The notes under the pieces are model-generated. The model was not told the origin of the DNA, ran no database searches, and was given only the letters and a program-made list of their open reading frames with translations. Positions 8,105-17,066 of a stretch of DNA of 28,511 bases are shown in pieces (the first letter of the stretch is position 1; the number at the start of each line of letters is the position of its first letter). The translations under genes and the position numbers were made by a program. This DNA comes from Brevundimonas sp. UBA7534 (lineage in GTDB: Bacteria; Pseudomonadota; Alphaproteobacteria; Caulobacterales; Caulobacteraceae): the NCBI RefSeq assembly GCF_002479325.1, contig NZ_DLMO01000036.1, positions 1 to 28,511 of the forward strand. The letters are read 5' to 3'.

Positions 8105-8387
8105 AGATCGTGACGGCGAACCGCCTGTCGGACGGCCGCGTCATCTATGTGGGCGTGGACAACCAACCTGTGGAGCGGATCGACCAGGCCTCGGTGCTGG
8201 ACGATCCCGCCGCCGCGGTCGTGCTGGCTGACGTCGCCGGTCGGCCCGACGTTTTCGTCAATCCCTATCTGGTCGAGGTGCAGGACCACGCGCCGTCCGG
8301 GCGCGACCGGCTGAAGGAACGCATCCGCTCGGCCGGGCCGACCGTGGGGCACAGCGTGGACCTGCACGTCAATGGGGGCGTGGGCTG

Positions 8388-8388
<1 letters not shown>
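8101..8388 (+). CDS. DUF2849 protein of the sulfite reductase operon
   Basis: Small cytoplasmic protein of 95 aa starting at GTG 8101, inside the cysG stop region (GTGA overlap), and ending in a TGATG overlap with cysI. It matches the DUF2849 type by sequence (KIVTANRLSDGRVIYV, then FVNPYLVEVQD and a basic RDRLKERIRSAGPTVG end) and by its place beside cysI. DUF2849 genes are repeatedly found next to alphaproteobacterial sulfite/nitrite reductase genes. No cysteines, signal peptide or membrane segment are present. Strict translational coupling to cysG and cysI suggests a fixed stoichiometry. A helper in sulfite reduction, such as electron delivery or assembly, is an inference; no biochemical role is known to me. 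Confidence 0.85.
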
Positions 8389-10041
<1,653 letters not shown>

Positions 10042-10058
<17 letters not shown>

Positions 10059-11118
10059 GGGAATTCAGAACGGCCTGCGCCTGCCGGTGACGACCCCGCT
10101 GGAGGAGGTGGAGGCCGCCGCGGCGGCCGAGGACGTGCTGGTGCTGGAGTTCGACGCCTTTCGCGACGGGCGCGGCTTTTCCCTGGCCGCGGTGCTGCGC
10201 GAGCGGGGCTATCGCGGCCAGCTGATCGCGGCGGGCAAGCTCCTGCCGGATCAGGCGCGGCACCTGCGGCGGTCCGGTTTCGACGCGGTGGAGCTGGCGC
10301 CGGGCGCGGACCGGGCGGTCTGGGCGCGGATGGACCGGGCGTTTGACGCCGCCTACCAGCCCGCCGTCGACCCCGATCCGGCCATCTGGCGGCGGCGTCG
10401 CGCGGCGGCCAACGACCGCGACCTGGACGCCCTGGCCGAACGGCTGAACCGCGAGACGGCGGGCAAGGGCGCGGCCGAGATCGTGAAGGCGGCTCTGGAC
10501 CCGGCCCTGGGGCTGAAGGTCGGCGCCATCTCCTCCTTCGGCGCGGAATCGGCGGTGCTGCTGGACGTGGTGGCGCGCGAGAAGGCGGACGTGCCGGTGG
10601 TTTTCCTGGAGACGGGCCAGCACTTTCTCCAGACCCTGTCCTACCGCACCCAACTGACCAAGGCGCTGGGCCTGACGGATGTGCGGCTGGTCACGCCGGA
10701 CGCCGAGGAGAAGGGGACCCTGGATGCGCGCGACGACCTGTGGAAGACCGAGGCCGACGCCTGCTGCGATCTGAGGAAGGTACGCCCCCTGGCGCGGGCG
10801 ACGGCGGGGTTCGACGCCCTGATCACCGGGCGCAAGCGCTATCAGGCCTCGACGCGGGCGGACCTTAGACCGTTCGAGGTGCTGGACGGGGTGCTGCGGA
10901 TCAATCCGCTGGCCGACTGGACCGGCGAAGACGTGGAGGCCTGGCTGGACGCGCGCGACCTGCCGCGCCACCCCCTGGTCGAACAGGGCTACCGCTCTAT
11001 CGGCTGCTGGCCGTGCACCCGCGCGGTGGACGACGGCGAGGACGGACGCGCCGGCCGCTGGTCGGGCATGGACAAGGTCGAGTGCGGCATCCACTTAGGC
11101 AAGCGCAAGGCCGCCTGA
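10042..11118 (+). CDS. cysH: DUF934-CysH fusion: adenylyl-sulfate (APS) reductase with N-terminal DUF934 domain
   Basis: Fused protein of 358 aa. Residues 1-105 are a DUF934 domain (VLEFDAFRDGRGFSLAAVLR, then GYRGQLIAAGKLLPDQ, LRRSGFDAVEL). From about residue 125 it is an assimilatory sulfonucleotide reductase that reduces APS to sulfite with thioredoxin. SSFGAESAVLLD is the nucleotide-binding loop. C241-C242 (DACCDLRKVRPL) and C322/C325 (GCWPCT) are the four [4Fe-4S] ligands that mark the APS-type enzyme, and C348 in ECGIH is the catalytic cysteine. ATG 10042 lies 17 bases inside cysI; upstream in-frame codons are only antiphase cysI sequence. The two domains are usually separate adjacent genes, so this is a natural fusion. 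No stop or frameshift interrupts the joint. Confidence 0.92.
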
Positions 11119-11149
11119 TCCTTCTTCGACTTCGCCTGAAAGTTTCACA

Positions 11150-12148
11150 TTGTCCGCCAACGCCTCCGTCATCAACCTGATCGGCGACACGCCGCTGATC
11201 CGCCTGAACCGCCTATCCGACGAGACGGGCTGCGAAATCCTGGGCAAGGCCGAGTTCATGAACCCCGGCGGCTCGATCAAGGACCGCGCGGCCTTGTCCA
11301 TCGTGCAGGGCGCGCGGGCGTCGGGCGCGCTGAGGCCGGGCGGGACGATCGTGGAGGGGACGGCCGGCAATACCGGCATCGGCCTGGCCCTGGTCGGTGC
11401 GGCGCTGGGCCATCCGGTGGTGATCGTCATTCCGCGCACCCAGTCCGAGGAGAAGAAGTCCGCCATCCGCTCGCTGGGCGCGCGCCTGGTCGAGGTCGAC
11501 GCCGCGCCCTTCTCCAGCCCCAACCACTTCGTCCACTATTCCGGGCGCTTGGCGGCCGAGTTGAACGACAGCGAGGCGGCAGGCGCCATCTGGGCCAATC
11601 AGTTCGACAACACCGCCAACCGCGACGCCCACTATTTCAACACCGGCCCGGAAATCTGGCGCCAGACCGAGGGGCGGGTGGACGCCTTCGTCAGCGCCGT
11701 CGGATCGGGGGGCACCATCGCGGGCGTATCGACCTATCTGCGCGAACGGAAGCCCGACGTGGCCATCGCCCTGGCCGACCCGGCGGGCGCGGCCATGTTC
11801 AACTGGTTCACCAAGGGCGAGATGAGCGGCGAGGGGTCCTCCATCACCGAAGGAATCGGCGTGGCCCGCATCACCGGCAATCTGGAAGGCTTCAAGCCCG
11901 ACTTCGCCTATCGGATCGAAGACGCGGAGTTCCTGCCGATCCTGTTCGACCTGGTGAAGCACGAGGGACTGTCGCTGGGCGGTTCGGCGGGCGTGAACAT
12001 CGCCGGCGCCGTGCGGCTGGCGCGCGAGCTGGGACCGGGCAGGACCATCGTCACCTGCCTGTGCGACCCCGGATCGCGCTATGCGTCCAAGCTGTTCAAC
12101 CCCGCTTTCCTGACCTCGAAAGGACTGCCGGTCCCGGATTGGGCCTAG
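11150..12148 (+). CDS. cysK: Cysteine synthase A (O-acetylserine sulfhydrylase)
   Basis: PLP enzyme of 332 aa that joins sulfide to O-acetylserine to give cysteine, the last step of the pathway encoded upstream. The PLP lysine is K44 in MNPGGSIKDR, GTAGNTG (70-76) is the substrate-binding Asn loop, and SAVGSGGTIAG holds the phosphate of PLP. The start is taken as TTG 11150 because the protein then begins just before INLIGDTPLIRLN, as the family does; GAAAG at 11138-11142 gives a 7-base spacing. No in-frame ATG or GTG exists between the cysH stop and this point, and the first internal ATG would cut away the N-terminal fold. It follows cysH by 31 bases, so is likely the last gene of the operon. 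Confidence 0.93.
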   Translation: MSANASVINLIGDTPLIRLNRLSDETGCEILGKAEFMNPGGSIKDRAALSIVQGARASGALRPGGTIVEGTAGNTGIGLALVGAALGHPVVIVIPRTQSEEKKSAIRSLGARLVEVDAAPFSSPNHFVHYSGRLAAELNDSEAAGAIWANQFDNTANRDAHYFNTGPEIWRQTEGRVDAFVSAVGSGGTIAGVSTYLRERKPDVAIALADPAGAAMFNWFTKGEMSGEGSSITEGIGVARITGNLEGFKPDFAYRIEDAEFLPILFDLVKHEGLSLGGSAGVNIAGAVRLARELGPGRTIVTCLCDPGSRYASKLFNPAFLTSKGLPVPDWA

Positions 12149-12157
12149 GAGCGACGA

Positions 12158-12181
12158 CCCTCTCCCGCTTGCGGGAGAGGT
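12158..12181 (+). terminator. Terminator-like hairpin after cysK
   Basis: A 9-bp perfect stem (12159-12167 with 12172-12180) with a CTTG tetraloop begins 10 bases after the cysK stop. There is no T-run. It probably ends or stabilises the cys operon transcript. Confidence 0.5.
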
Positions 12182-12284
12182 GGCCCGTCGTTCGCGAAGC
12201 GAACCAGGGTCGGAGAGGGAAGTGCTCTTGCAAGAGGATACTTCCCCCATCGTCAGGCGTGTCGCTGCGCGCCACGACCTGACA

Positions 12285-12306
12285 CTTCCCCGACAAGCGG
12301 GGGAAG
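12285..12306 (-). terminator. Terminator-like hairpin after the DUF885 gene
   Basis: CTTCCCC (12285-12291) pairs with GGGGAAG (12300-12306) around an 8-base loop, three bases beyond the stop of the minus-strand peptidase gene. There is no clear U-tract in the minus-strand direction. Confidence 0.4.
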
Positions 12307-12309
12307 GGC

Positions 12310-14103
12310 TTATTTCTGCTCCGCGATCCAGGCGTCCATGCGCTGGTCCAGCAGGGCCAGCGGCAGGGGGCCTTCGGTCAGCAGAGCGTCGTGGAAGGTG
12401 CGGACGTTGAACTTCGGCCCCAGTTCGCGCTCGGCGCGGGCGCGGATTTCGCGCAGGCGGATTTCCCCGATCTTGTAGGCCGTGGCCTGGCCGGGCCAGC
12501 CGATGTAGCGCTGAAGCTCGGTCTCGATGTTGTGCGGCGCCAGGGCTGAGTTGTCGCGGAAGCAGGCGCGGGCCTGTTCCTCGCTCCATCCCATCCAGTG
12601 CAGGCCGGTGTCGGCGACCAGGCGGCAGGCGCGCCACATCTCGTAGGACAGCCGGCCGAACCGTTCGTACGGCGTGCGGTAGAAGCCCATCTCCTCGCCC
12701 AGGTACTCCGCGTAGAGGCCCCAGCCCTCGGTGAAGGCGCTGACGTTGGCCTGACGGCGGAAATAGGGCTGGCCCTCGGCTTCCTGCTGCAGGGCGATCT
12801 GGACATGGTGGCCGGGCACGGCCTCGTGCAGCGTCAGGGCCGGCAGTTCGTAGAGCGGCCGCTGGTCCAGCTTGGAGGTGTTGACGATGTAGTGGGCGGC
12901 CACGCCGTTCTGCATCGAGCCGCCGTTGTAGCGGCCGGTGGTGTAGTTTTCCTCGATCTGCGGCGGGACGGGCTGCACGTCGTAGGGAAGGCGCGGCAGG
13001 GTGGCGAACAGCGGCGGCAGGCCCCCGTCGGCGCGCTTGGCCATTTCCGAGGCCTTCTCCAGCAGTTCCTCGCGCGTCGAGGCGTAGAACTGCGGGTCGG
13101 TGCGCAGGAATGTCAGGAAGCCGGCGAAGTCGCCGGTCCAGCCGGACGCCTTCATCTCCACGTCCATGCGCGCGCGGATGCGGGCGACCTCGTCCAGACC
13201 GATCTGGTGGATCTGGTCCGGCGTCAGGTCCGTGGTGGTGTGGCCGCGCACCAGATAGGCGTAGAGCGCCTTGCCGCCAGGCCGATGGGCAAGGCCGGGC
13301 TCGACCGGCGCCTTGGGCAGATATTCGGTTTCCAGGAAGGACAGCCAGGCCTGGCGGGCGGGAACGATGTGGCGGGCGATCACGTCGGCGACAAGCGCGG
13401 TCAGGCGATCCTTGTCCGCTTGGGAGACCGTGGCGGGCAGGGTCGACAGGGGCTTCAGCAGGGGATCGGCGTCGGCGGGCGTGTCGACGTCGTTGCGCGC
13501 CAGTTCGATGGCGCTCTGCGTCACCGAGCGCGCCTGGACCATGCCGGTCTCCAGCCCGCGCCGGGCGTTGTCTGTGGTCTGGGCGTAGATCGTGGCGAAA
13601 CCCTCGACCCGCTTCAGATAGGCCTCGGCCTCGGCGACCGAGTTCAGGCGGGTGCTGGAACCCATGTAGATGGCCCAGGTGCCCGGCCCGCCCTCGCTAT
13701 CGAAGGCCAGGCGGCCGGTGTCGTAGTCCAGACCTTCGATCCCGCGCGCCAGGGCATAGAGCAGGAAGGCGTGGTTGATCTGATTGGCGTGGGACAGATC
13801 GGCCGTATTGATGGCCTGAAGGCGGCTGACGAAACCCTCCATCGGCGCGCGCTGGGTCAGTTCGAACGCGCGCGACAGGTCGGGAACCCGCGCCATCGCC
13901 TCAAGGTCGCCCTCGCCGCTGGCGGACGTGGGATCGACGGATTTCAGATAGGCTTCGTAGTCGGCGACGATCTGTTCCAGCGCCGCGTCGGCCGTGCTGG
14001 GCGCGGGGCGGGACGTCTCGGCGGGCGACGCCGCCTGCGCCAGGGCGATCCCCGGCGCGCCCAACGCCAGGGCCGCCGCGACGGCCAGATGAGAAACCTT
14101 CAT
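12310..14103 (-). CDS. DUF885 family exported zinc metallopeptidase
   Basis: Protein of 597 aa with a signal peptide (MKVSHLAVAAALALGAPGIALAQA, cleaved near residue 24). The start at 14103 is preceded by a strong GGGAGGGG; an in-frame codon further upstream would place 24 residues before the signal peptide. The DUF885 hallmark is the metallopeptidase motif HEAVPGHHVQ in the C-terminal half, followed by TEGWGLYAEYLGEEMG, which supplies the third, glutamate, metal ligand. The N-terminal two thirds is expected to be helical. The family is related to carboxypeptidase-like gluzincins and is often annotated as a putative lipoprotein or dipeptidyl carboxypeptidase; no lipobox is seen here. Periplasmic peptide degradation is likely. 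A small exported-protein cluster lies upstream on the same strand, separated by a hairpin at 14122-14151. Confidence 0.88.
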   Translation of the reverse strand: MKVSHLAVAAALALGAPGIALAQAASPAETSRPAPSTADAALEQIVADYEAYLKSVDPTSASGEGDLEAMARVPDLSRAFELTQRAPMEGFVSRLQAINTADLSHANQINHAFLLYALARGIEGLDYDTGRLAFDSEGGPGTWAIYMGSSTRLNSVAEAEAYLKRVEGFATIYAQTTDNARRGLETGMVQARSVTQSAIELARNDVDTPADADPLLKPLSTLPATVSQADKDRLTALVADVIARHIVPARQAWLSFLETEYLPKAPVEPGLAHRPGGKALYAYLVRGHTTTDLTPDQIHQIGLDEVARIRARMDVEMKASGWTGDFAGFLTFLRTDPQFYASTREELLEKASEMAKRADGGLPPLFATLPRLPYDVQPVPPQIEENYTTGRYNGGSMQNGVAAHYIVNTSKLDQRPLYELPALTLHEAVPGHHVQIALQQEAEGQPYFRRQANVSAFTEGWGLYAEYLGEEMGFYRTPYERFGRLSYEMWRACRLVADTGLHWMGWSEEQARACFRDNSALAPHNIETELQRYIGWPGQATAYKIGEIRLREIRARAERELGPKFNVRTFHDALLTEGPLPLALLDQRMDAWIAEQK

Positions 14104-14121
14104 GAACCCCTCCCGAAACAG

Positions 14122-14151
14122 GGCGGCAGGCAAGCCGAGGCGGCTGCCGCC
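14122..14151 (-). terminator. Hairpin between the small exported-protein genes and the DUF885 gene
   Basis: GGCGGCAG (14122-14129) and CTGCCGCC (14144-14151) form a perfect 8-bp stem with a 14-base loop. It lies 27 bases beyond the last small gene and 19 bases before the DUF885 start on the minus strand. It has no U-run, so termination is only suggested. Confidence 0.35.
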
Positions 14152-14177
14152 GTCAAGCCGTCGCCAGAGCGGCAAGG

Positions 14178-14672
14178 TCAGCCGCAGACGCTGAAGAAGG
14201 CCTCGACCTTGGTTTCGGACCCGGGATGGGCGGCATAGACCTCGCGATCCTGGCCGCGCCAGGCGGCGATCCAGCCCAGACGGCGAAAACGCTGGAACAC
14301 GGGTGCGTCGGCCGGCGCGTCGGCGTTCATCAGGTCGCCGTCGTGCAGCCCCGAGGGTTCGAGCGACGCTGGATACCGTTCCGTATCGCCGCCGGATTCA
14401 AGATAGAACTGACGTTCGCCCTTCACGGACGGGGCGATCAGATGCAGGCGGCCTGTTCCCTTGCCGCAGTCGAAGCGCAGTTTGACCTCGTCGCTGTCGG
14501 CCACGCCGTAGGCCAGCATGGCCTCGCCCCCGTCCTGGTGCATGAACCAGTCGTAGCCGTCGATCGGCGCGGGCGCTGCGGCGTCGACGGCGGGGGCGGG
14601 CGTGCGGGGCGAGGTGGCGCAAGCCGACAGAGCGGCGGCGGTCAGCGCGATAGATAGGAAGGCGAGGCGCAT
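14178..14672 (-). CDS. Hypothetical lipoprotein, two-cysteine tandem family member A
   Basis: Unrecognised protein of 164 aa. The start at 14672 gives a lipoprotein signal peptide with lipobox L15-S-A-C18; an in-frame TTG at 14690 is less likely because it overlaps the upstream stop and adds a charged leader. A Pro/Ala-rich linker (about 22-36) precedes a domain starting at DWFMHQDGGEAMLAYG. It has two further cysteines, C69 (RFDCGKGTG) and C163 (FFSVCG at the extreme C-terminus). The same layout and the phrase ADAPVFQRFRRLGWIAAW recur in weaker form in the next two genes upstream. It begins 5 bases after the stop of the 14678-15106 gene, so the two are probably cotranscribed. An envelope location is likely; no function is known. 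Confidence 0.75.
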   Translation of the reverse strand: MRLAFLSIALTAAALSACATSPRTPAPAVDAAAPAPIDGYDWFMHQDGGEAMLAYGVADSDEVKLRFDCGKGTGRLHLIAPSVKGERQFYLESGGDTERYPASLEPSGLHDGDLMNADAPADAPVFQRFRRLGWIAAWRGQDREVYAAHPGSETKVEAFFSVCG

Positions 14673-14677
14673 GAACT

Positions 14678-15106
14678 CTATCCCGCGCAAAGGTCGGTGA
14701 AGCGGCGCAGCTTGGTCAGATGCCGAGGCTGAACCACGATCTGGCTCTGATCGTCTCCGACGACGACGGTCAGCAGGCCGCTGCCGGCGAAGGCGGCGAA
14801 GACCGGGTGGTCCGCGCGCACGACGAAACTCAGAGCGCCGTCGCGACCGGCCTGGGCCTCGGTGGTCGTCGAGGCGCGACCGGCGCTGACGCGGGCGAAG
14901 CCGGGCTGGGCCGCTTGATCATAGACGGACACCTCCACCGCGCCGGCGCCGCGGTCGCATTGCAGGGTGGCGCGCAGATCGGGCGTGTCGGGGGCCTCGT
15001 TGGCCAGAACCACGGGGCCGTCGCCCTCATACAGCGTCCAGGTCCACGCCGGACCCGGCGCGGCCTGAATGGCGGCGGCGAGCGCCAGGGAGACAATAAG
15101 GGTCAT
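14678..15106 (-). CDS. Hypothetical exported protein, two-cysteine tandem family member B
   Basis: Unrecognised protein of 142 aa with a short signal peptide (MTLIVSLALAAAIQA, cleavage after residue 15). The mature part opens with WTWTLYEGDGPVVLAN. C50 (LQCDRGAG) and C140 (TDLCAG, two residues from the end) correspond to the two cysteines of the neighbouring genes, about 90 residues apart in each. ADHPVFAAFAGSGLLTVV lines up with the ADAPVF segment of member A. The ribosome binding site before 15106 is weak. It sits between members A and C, spaced 5 and 49 bases. A periplasmic location is expected. No family name is recognised. Confidence 0.72.
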   Translation of the reverse strand: MTLIVSLALAAAIQAAPGPAWTWTLYEGDGPVVLANEAPDTPDLRATLQCDRGAGAVEVSVYDQAAQPGFARVSAGRASTTTEAQAGRDGALSFVVRADHPVFAAFAGSGLLTVVVGDDQSQIVVQPRHLTKLRRFTDLCAG

Positions 15107-15155
15107 GCGTCAGGCCCCGCCGACAACGCGCCATGCCGCGTCCTGGCCAATGTCG

Positions 15156-15620
15156 TCAGACGCGCGACGAACCGCAATAGGCCAGCATGTCCGACGCCAT
15201 CCGGCGGCCGGCGGAATCCGCCGTCAGGACGGTCGATCCGTCGTCGCTGATCAGGCGCAATGACCCGTCGCGGGCCAGGCCCGTCAGGCTGGGATCATCC
15301 AGGCCGACCTGGGTTTCGTAGGCGGCGCCGTTAGACAGGGGATCCACGGCTTGCGGGGTGCTGGAGGCCTGAAGAAGTCGCGGGCTGTCCGGATGGGCGG
15401 CGCCATAGAAGACCGCGACACCCTCGCCGGGCTGGCAGGTGATCATCACCGCCAGATGATCCGAATTGGCCGCCCCGTAGGTCAGCTTGGCCATCTGACC
15501 CTCGTGGTCCAGGCGCCACGCCATTTCGGGAAGGGTCGACGCAGCGTCCACCGTCTGCGTCCGGGCGCTGACGGCGACCAGGGCGATACAGGCGACGGCG
15601 GGGACCAGAAACTTCATCAT
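15156..15620 (-). CDS. Hypothetical exported protein, two-cysteine tandem family member C
   Basis: Unrecognised protein of 154 aa beginning with two adjacent ATG codons (15620 and 15617) and a signal peptide ending around residue 20-23. The mature part contains MAWRLDHEGQMAKLTYGAANSDHL, which resembles the DWFMHQDGGEAMLAYGVADSDEV region of member A. C62 (ITCQPGEG) and C149 (LAYCG) are 87 residues apart and match the cysteine pair in A and B. LDDPSLTGLARDGSLRLI occupies the place of the ADxPVF segment. It is the first gene of the probable three-gene unit; flgH lies 76 bases upstream, separated by a hairpin at 15670-15690. An exported, disulfide-stabilised domain is inferred. Confidence 0.72.
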   Translation of the reverse strand: MMKFLVPAVACIALVAVSARTQTVDAASTLPEMAWRLDHEGQMAKLTYGAANSDHLAVMITCQPGEGVAVFYGAAHPDSPRLLQASSTPQAVDPLSNGAAYETQVGLDDPSLTGLARDGSLRLISDDGSTVLTADSAGRRMASDMLAYCGSSRV

Positions 15621-15669
15621 CGCCGAACTAACGCCGGTTGGCGTCAGGGGTTCACGGCCGCGCTTGCCG

Positions 15670-15690
15670 GCCCGGCGTTTTTTGCCGGGC
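15670..15690 (-). terminator. Hairpin after flgH
   Basis: GCCCGGC (15670-15676) and GCCGGGC (15684-15690) form a 7-bp stem closing a GTTTTTT loop (AAAAAAC on the flgH transcript). It starts 6 bases beyond the flgH stop. It has no U-tract on the minus strand, but the position suits the end of the flgF-flgG-flgA-flgH operon. Confidence 0.45.
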
Positions 15691-15696
15691 GCCGCG

Positions 15697-16431
15697 TCAG
15701 AAGGGACTGAAGCGCTCGATCAGGCTCTGGCCGGCGGGGGTGGCCTGCATCCGGCTGATGTCCCCGCGCCCGCCGTAGGAAATTCGCGCCTCGGCGATCT
15801 GGGTGTGGCTGATGGCGTTGGCCGAGGAGATGTCCTCGGGCCGCACGATGCCGGCGACGGTCAGTTCGCGGACCTCGCGGTTGGTGCGGACCTCCTGGCG
15901 GCCCTGGATCACCAGGTTCCCGTTGGCCAGAACCTCGGTCACCACGGCGGCCACCGTCAGGGAGACGCGCTCCGAGCGATTGACCGAGCCGGAGCCGGCG
16001 GCGTTCACCTCGCCGCCCAGATCGACCAGCCGCGACGGGTCGAAGGCGTTGGGCAAGGCGCGGTTGGCGGCGCTTTCCAGACCCAGCAGGCTGTTGACGC
16101 CGGCGGAGATGTCGTTGGTGCGCGCGCGCGTGGTGCTGTTCTGGGTCTGGGCGCGGTCGTCGATGTCGATGCGCACGGTCAGGATGTCGCCGACATGGCG
16201 GGCCCGCTGGTCGCCGAAGAAGGAGCGGGCGCCGGTGCGCCACAGGCTGTTGGCGCTGGCGGGCTGCGCGTCTGTGCGCGGCGCGGGCAGATAGGCCTGC
16301 TGAACCGGGACCAGGGCGGCCGGATAGCCGATCGGGGCCAGTTCGGGACCGCGCACGGCCTCCACAGCGGTGGAGCAGGCGGTCAGGCCCGAGGCGGTCA
16401 GCAGGGCGGCGGCGAGAAGGGTGTTACGCAT
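15697..16431 (-). CDS. flgH: Flagellar L-ring protein FlgH
   Basis: Outer-membrane lipoprotein of 244 aa forming the L-ring bushing around the flagellar rod. The lipobox is L16-T-A-C19. Recognisable FlgH segments are SLWRTGARSFFGDQRARHVGDILTV, GSGSVNRSERVSLTVAAVV, VLANGNLVIQGRQEV and VRPEDISSANAISHTQIAEARISYGGRG, ending in a short IERFSPF tail. Length is normal for the family. It follows flgA on the minus strand by 20 bases and is the last gene of the flgF-flgG-flgA-flgH unit. Its partner P-ring gene flgI is not in this window. Confidence 0.95.
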   Translation of the reverse strand: MRNTLLAAALLTASGLTACSTAVEAVRGPELAPIGYPAALVPVQQAYLPAPRTDAQPASANSLWRTGARSFFGDQRARHVGDILTVRIDIDDRAQTQNSTTRARTNDISAGVNSLLGLESAANRALPNAFDPSRLVDLGGEVNAAGSGSVNRSERVSLTVAAVVTEVLANGNLVIQGRQEVRTNREVRELTVAGIVRPEDISSANAISHTQIAEARISYGGRGDISRMQATPAGQSLIERFSPF

Positions 16432-16451
16432 GACGGGGCTCTCTGCTCGGA

Positions 16452-17063
16452 CTAGCGGGCGGCGAACTGGGACAGGGCGTCGGCGCGGATGGCGTCGCCG
16501 GCGGGACCGGCGATGGCCTGGCCGGGACCGGCGGCGACCGCGTCGATGATGCGGTTGGAGGTGGTGTTGGTGACGGCGACGGGCTCGCCCACGGCGGCGT
16601 CGCGCATGGCGCGGCCCAGGACGGCCAATTTCACGCCGCCGACCTCGTAGGTGACGCGCACCATGTCGTTGCGCTTGATGACGGTCTCGCGCGCGGCGGG
16701 GCGCCGGGCGGCGGGCCGGATGGAGGCCGAGGCGGCGGCCGCCTGGACCGTTGGCGCGGCGCCGGGCGCGTCCACGCCCTGGCGGACGGCGACGCGGCGC
16801 AGGCCGTTGGGATTGGTCCAGTCCAGTCCCGCCTGACGCGCCAAAGCCTGGAGCTGGCCCGCCTCCATCACGACCGACGGGCCGACGCGGCGCGCGACCA
16901 TGACGTCGGCGGCCCCGCCCGCGCCGTCGAAGATGTCGCCCAGGGTGACGCGGCCGTCGTCGTCGACCGGATTGGTCTTCAGCGTGACGGGCGCGGCCAG
17001 CGCCGGGCCGGCCAGGGCGACCAGGGCGGCGCTGAGGGCCAGGGTTCGGTGCAGCAGGGTCAT
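16452..17063 (-). CDS. flgA: Flagellar basal-body P-ring formation chaperone FlgA
   Basis: Periplasmic chaperone of 203 aa for assembly of the FlgI P-ring. The signal peptide ends at ALA (about residue 23). The C-terminal part, about 125-200, is the SAF-type domain: ETVIKRNDMVRVTYEVGGVKLAVLGRAMRDAAVGEPVAVTN and SNRIIDAV are typical of FlgA. Between them is an Ala/Arg/Pro-rich linker (about 100-122). The N-terminal region is short compared with enteric FlgA. The ATG at 17063 lies 3 bases after the flgG stop, implying coupled translation. No separate promoter is visible. Confidence 0.9.
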   Translation of the reverse strand: MTLLHRTLALSAALVALAGPALAAPVTLKTNPVDDDGRVTLGDIFDGAGGAADVMVARRVGPSVVMEAGQLQALARQAGLDWTNPNGLRRVAVRQGVDAPGAAPTVQAAAASASIRPAARRPAARETVIKRNDMVRVTYEVGGVKLAVLGRAMRDAAVGEPVAVTNTTSNRIIDAVAAGPGQAIAGPAGDAIRADALSQFAAR

Positions 17064-17066
17064 GAT

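Larger units (their letters stand above)
12149..12309. repeat. Composite intergenic inverted-repeat (REP-like) region between cysK and the DUF885 gene
   Basis: This gap between convergent genes is full of palindromes. Bases 12159-12167 pair with 12172-12180 (9 bp, CTTG loop). 12190-12195 pairs with 12199-12204 (GTTCGC/GCGAAC). CCCTCTCC at the left can also pair with GGAGAGGG at 12211-12218, enclosing both. CTCTTGCAAGAG at 12225-12236 is a perfect palindrome. 12252-12257 pairs with 12278-12283, and 12285-12291 with 12300-12306. The composition is like short dispersed repeats in Caulobacter-type genomes; copy number cannot be judged from one window. The outer hairpins can also serve as terminators for both genes. 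Confidence 0.65.

Noticed and set aside
12598..14238. 546-codon plus-strand frame antisense to the DUF885 gene
   Set aside because: Gly/Val/Arg/Gln-rich with no motif; the minus strand has signal peptide, strong ribosome binding site and HEAVPGHH motif.
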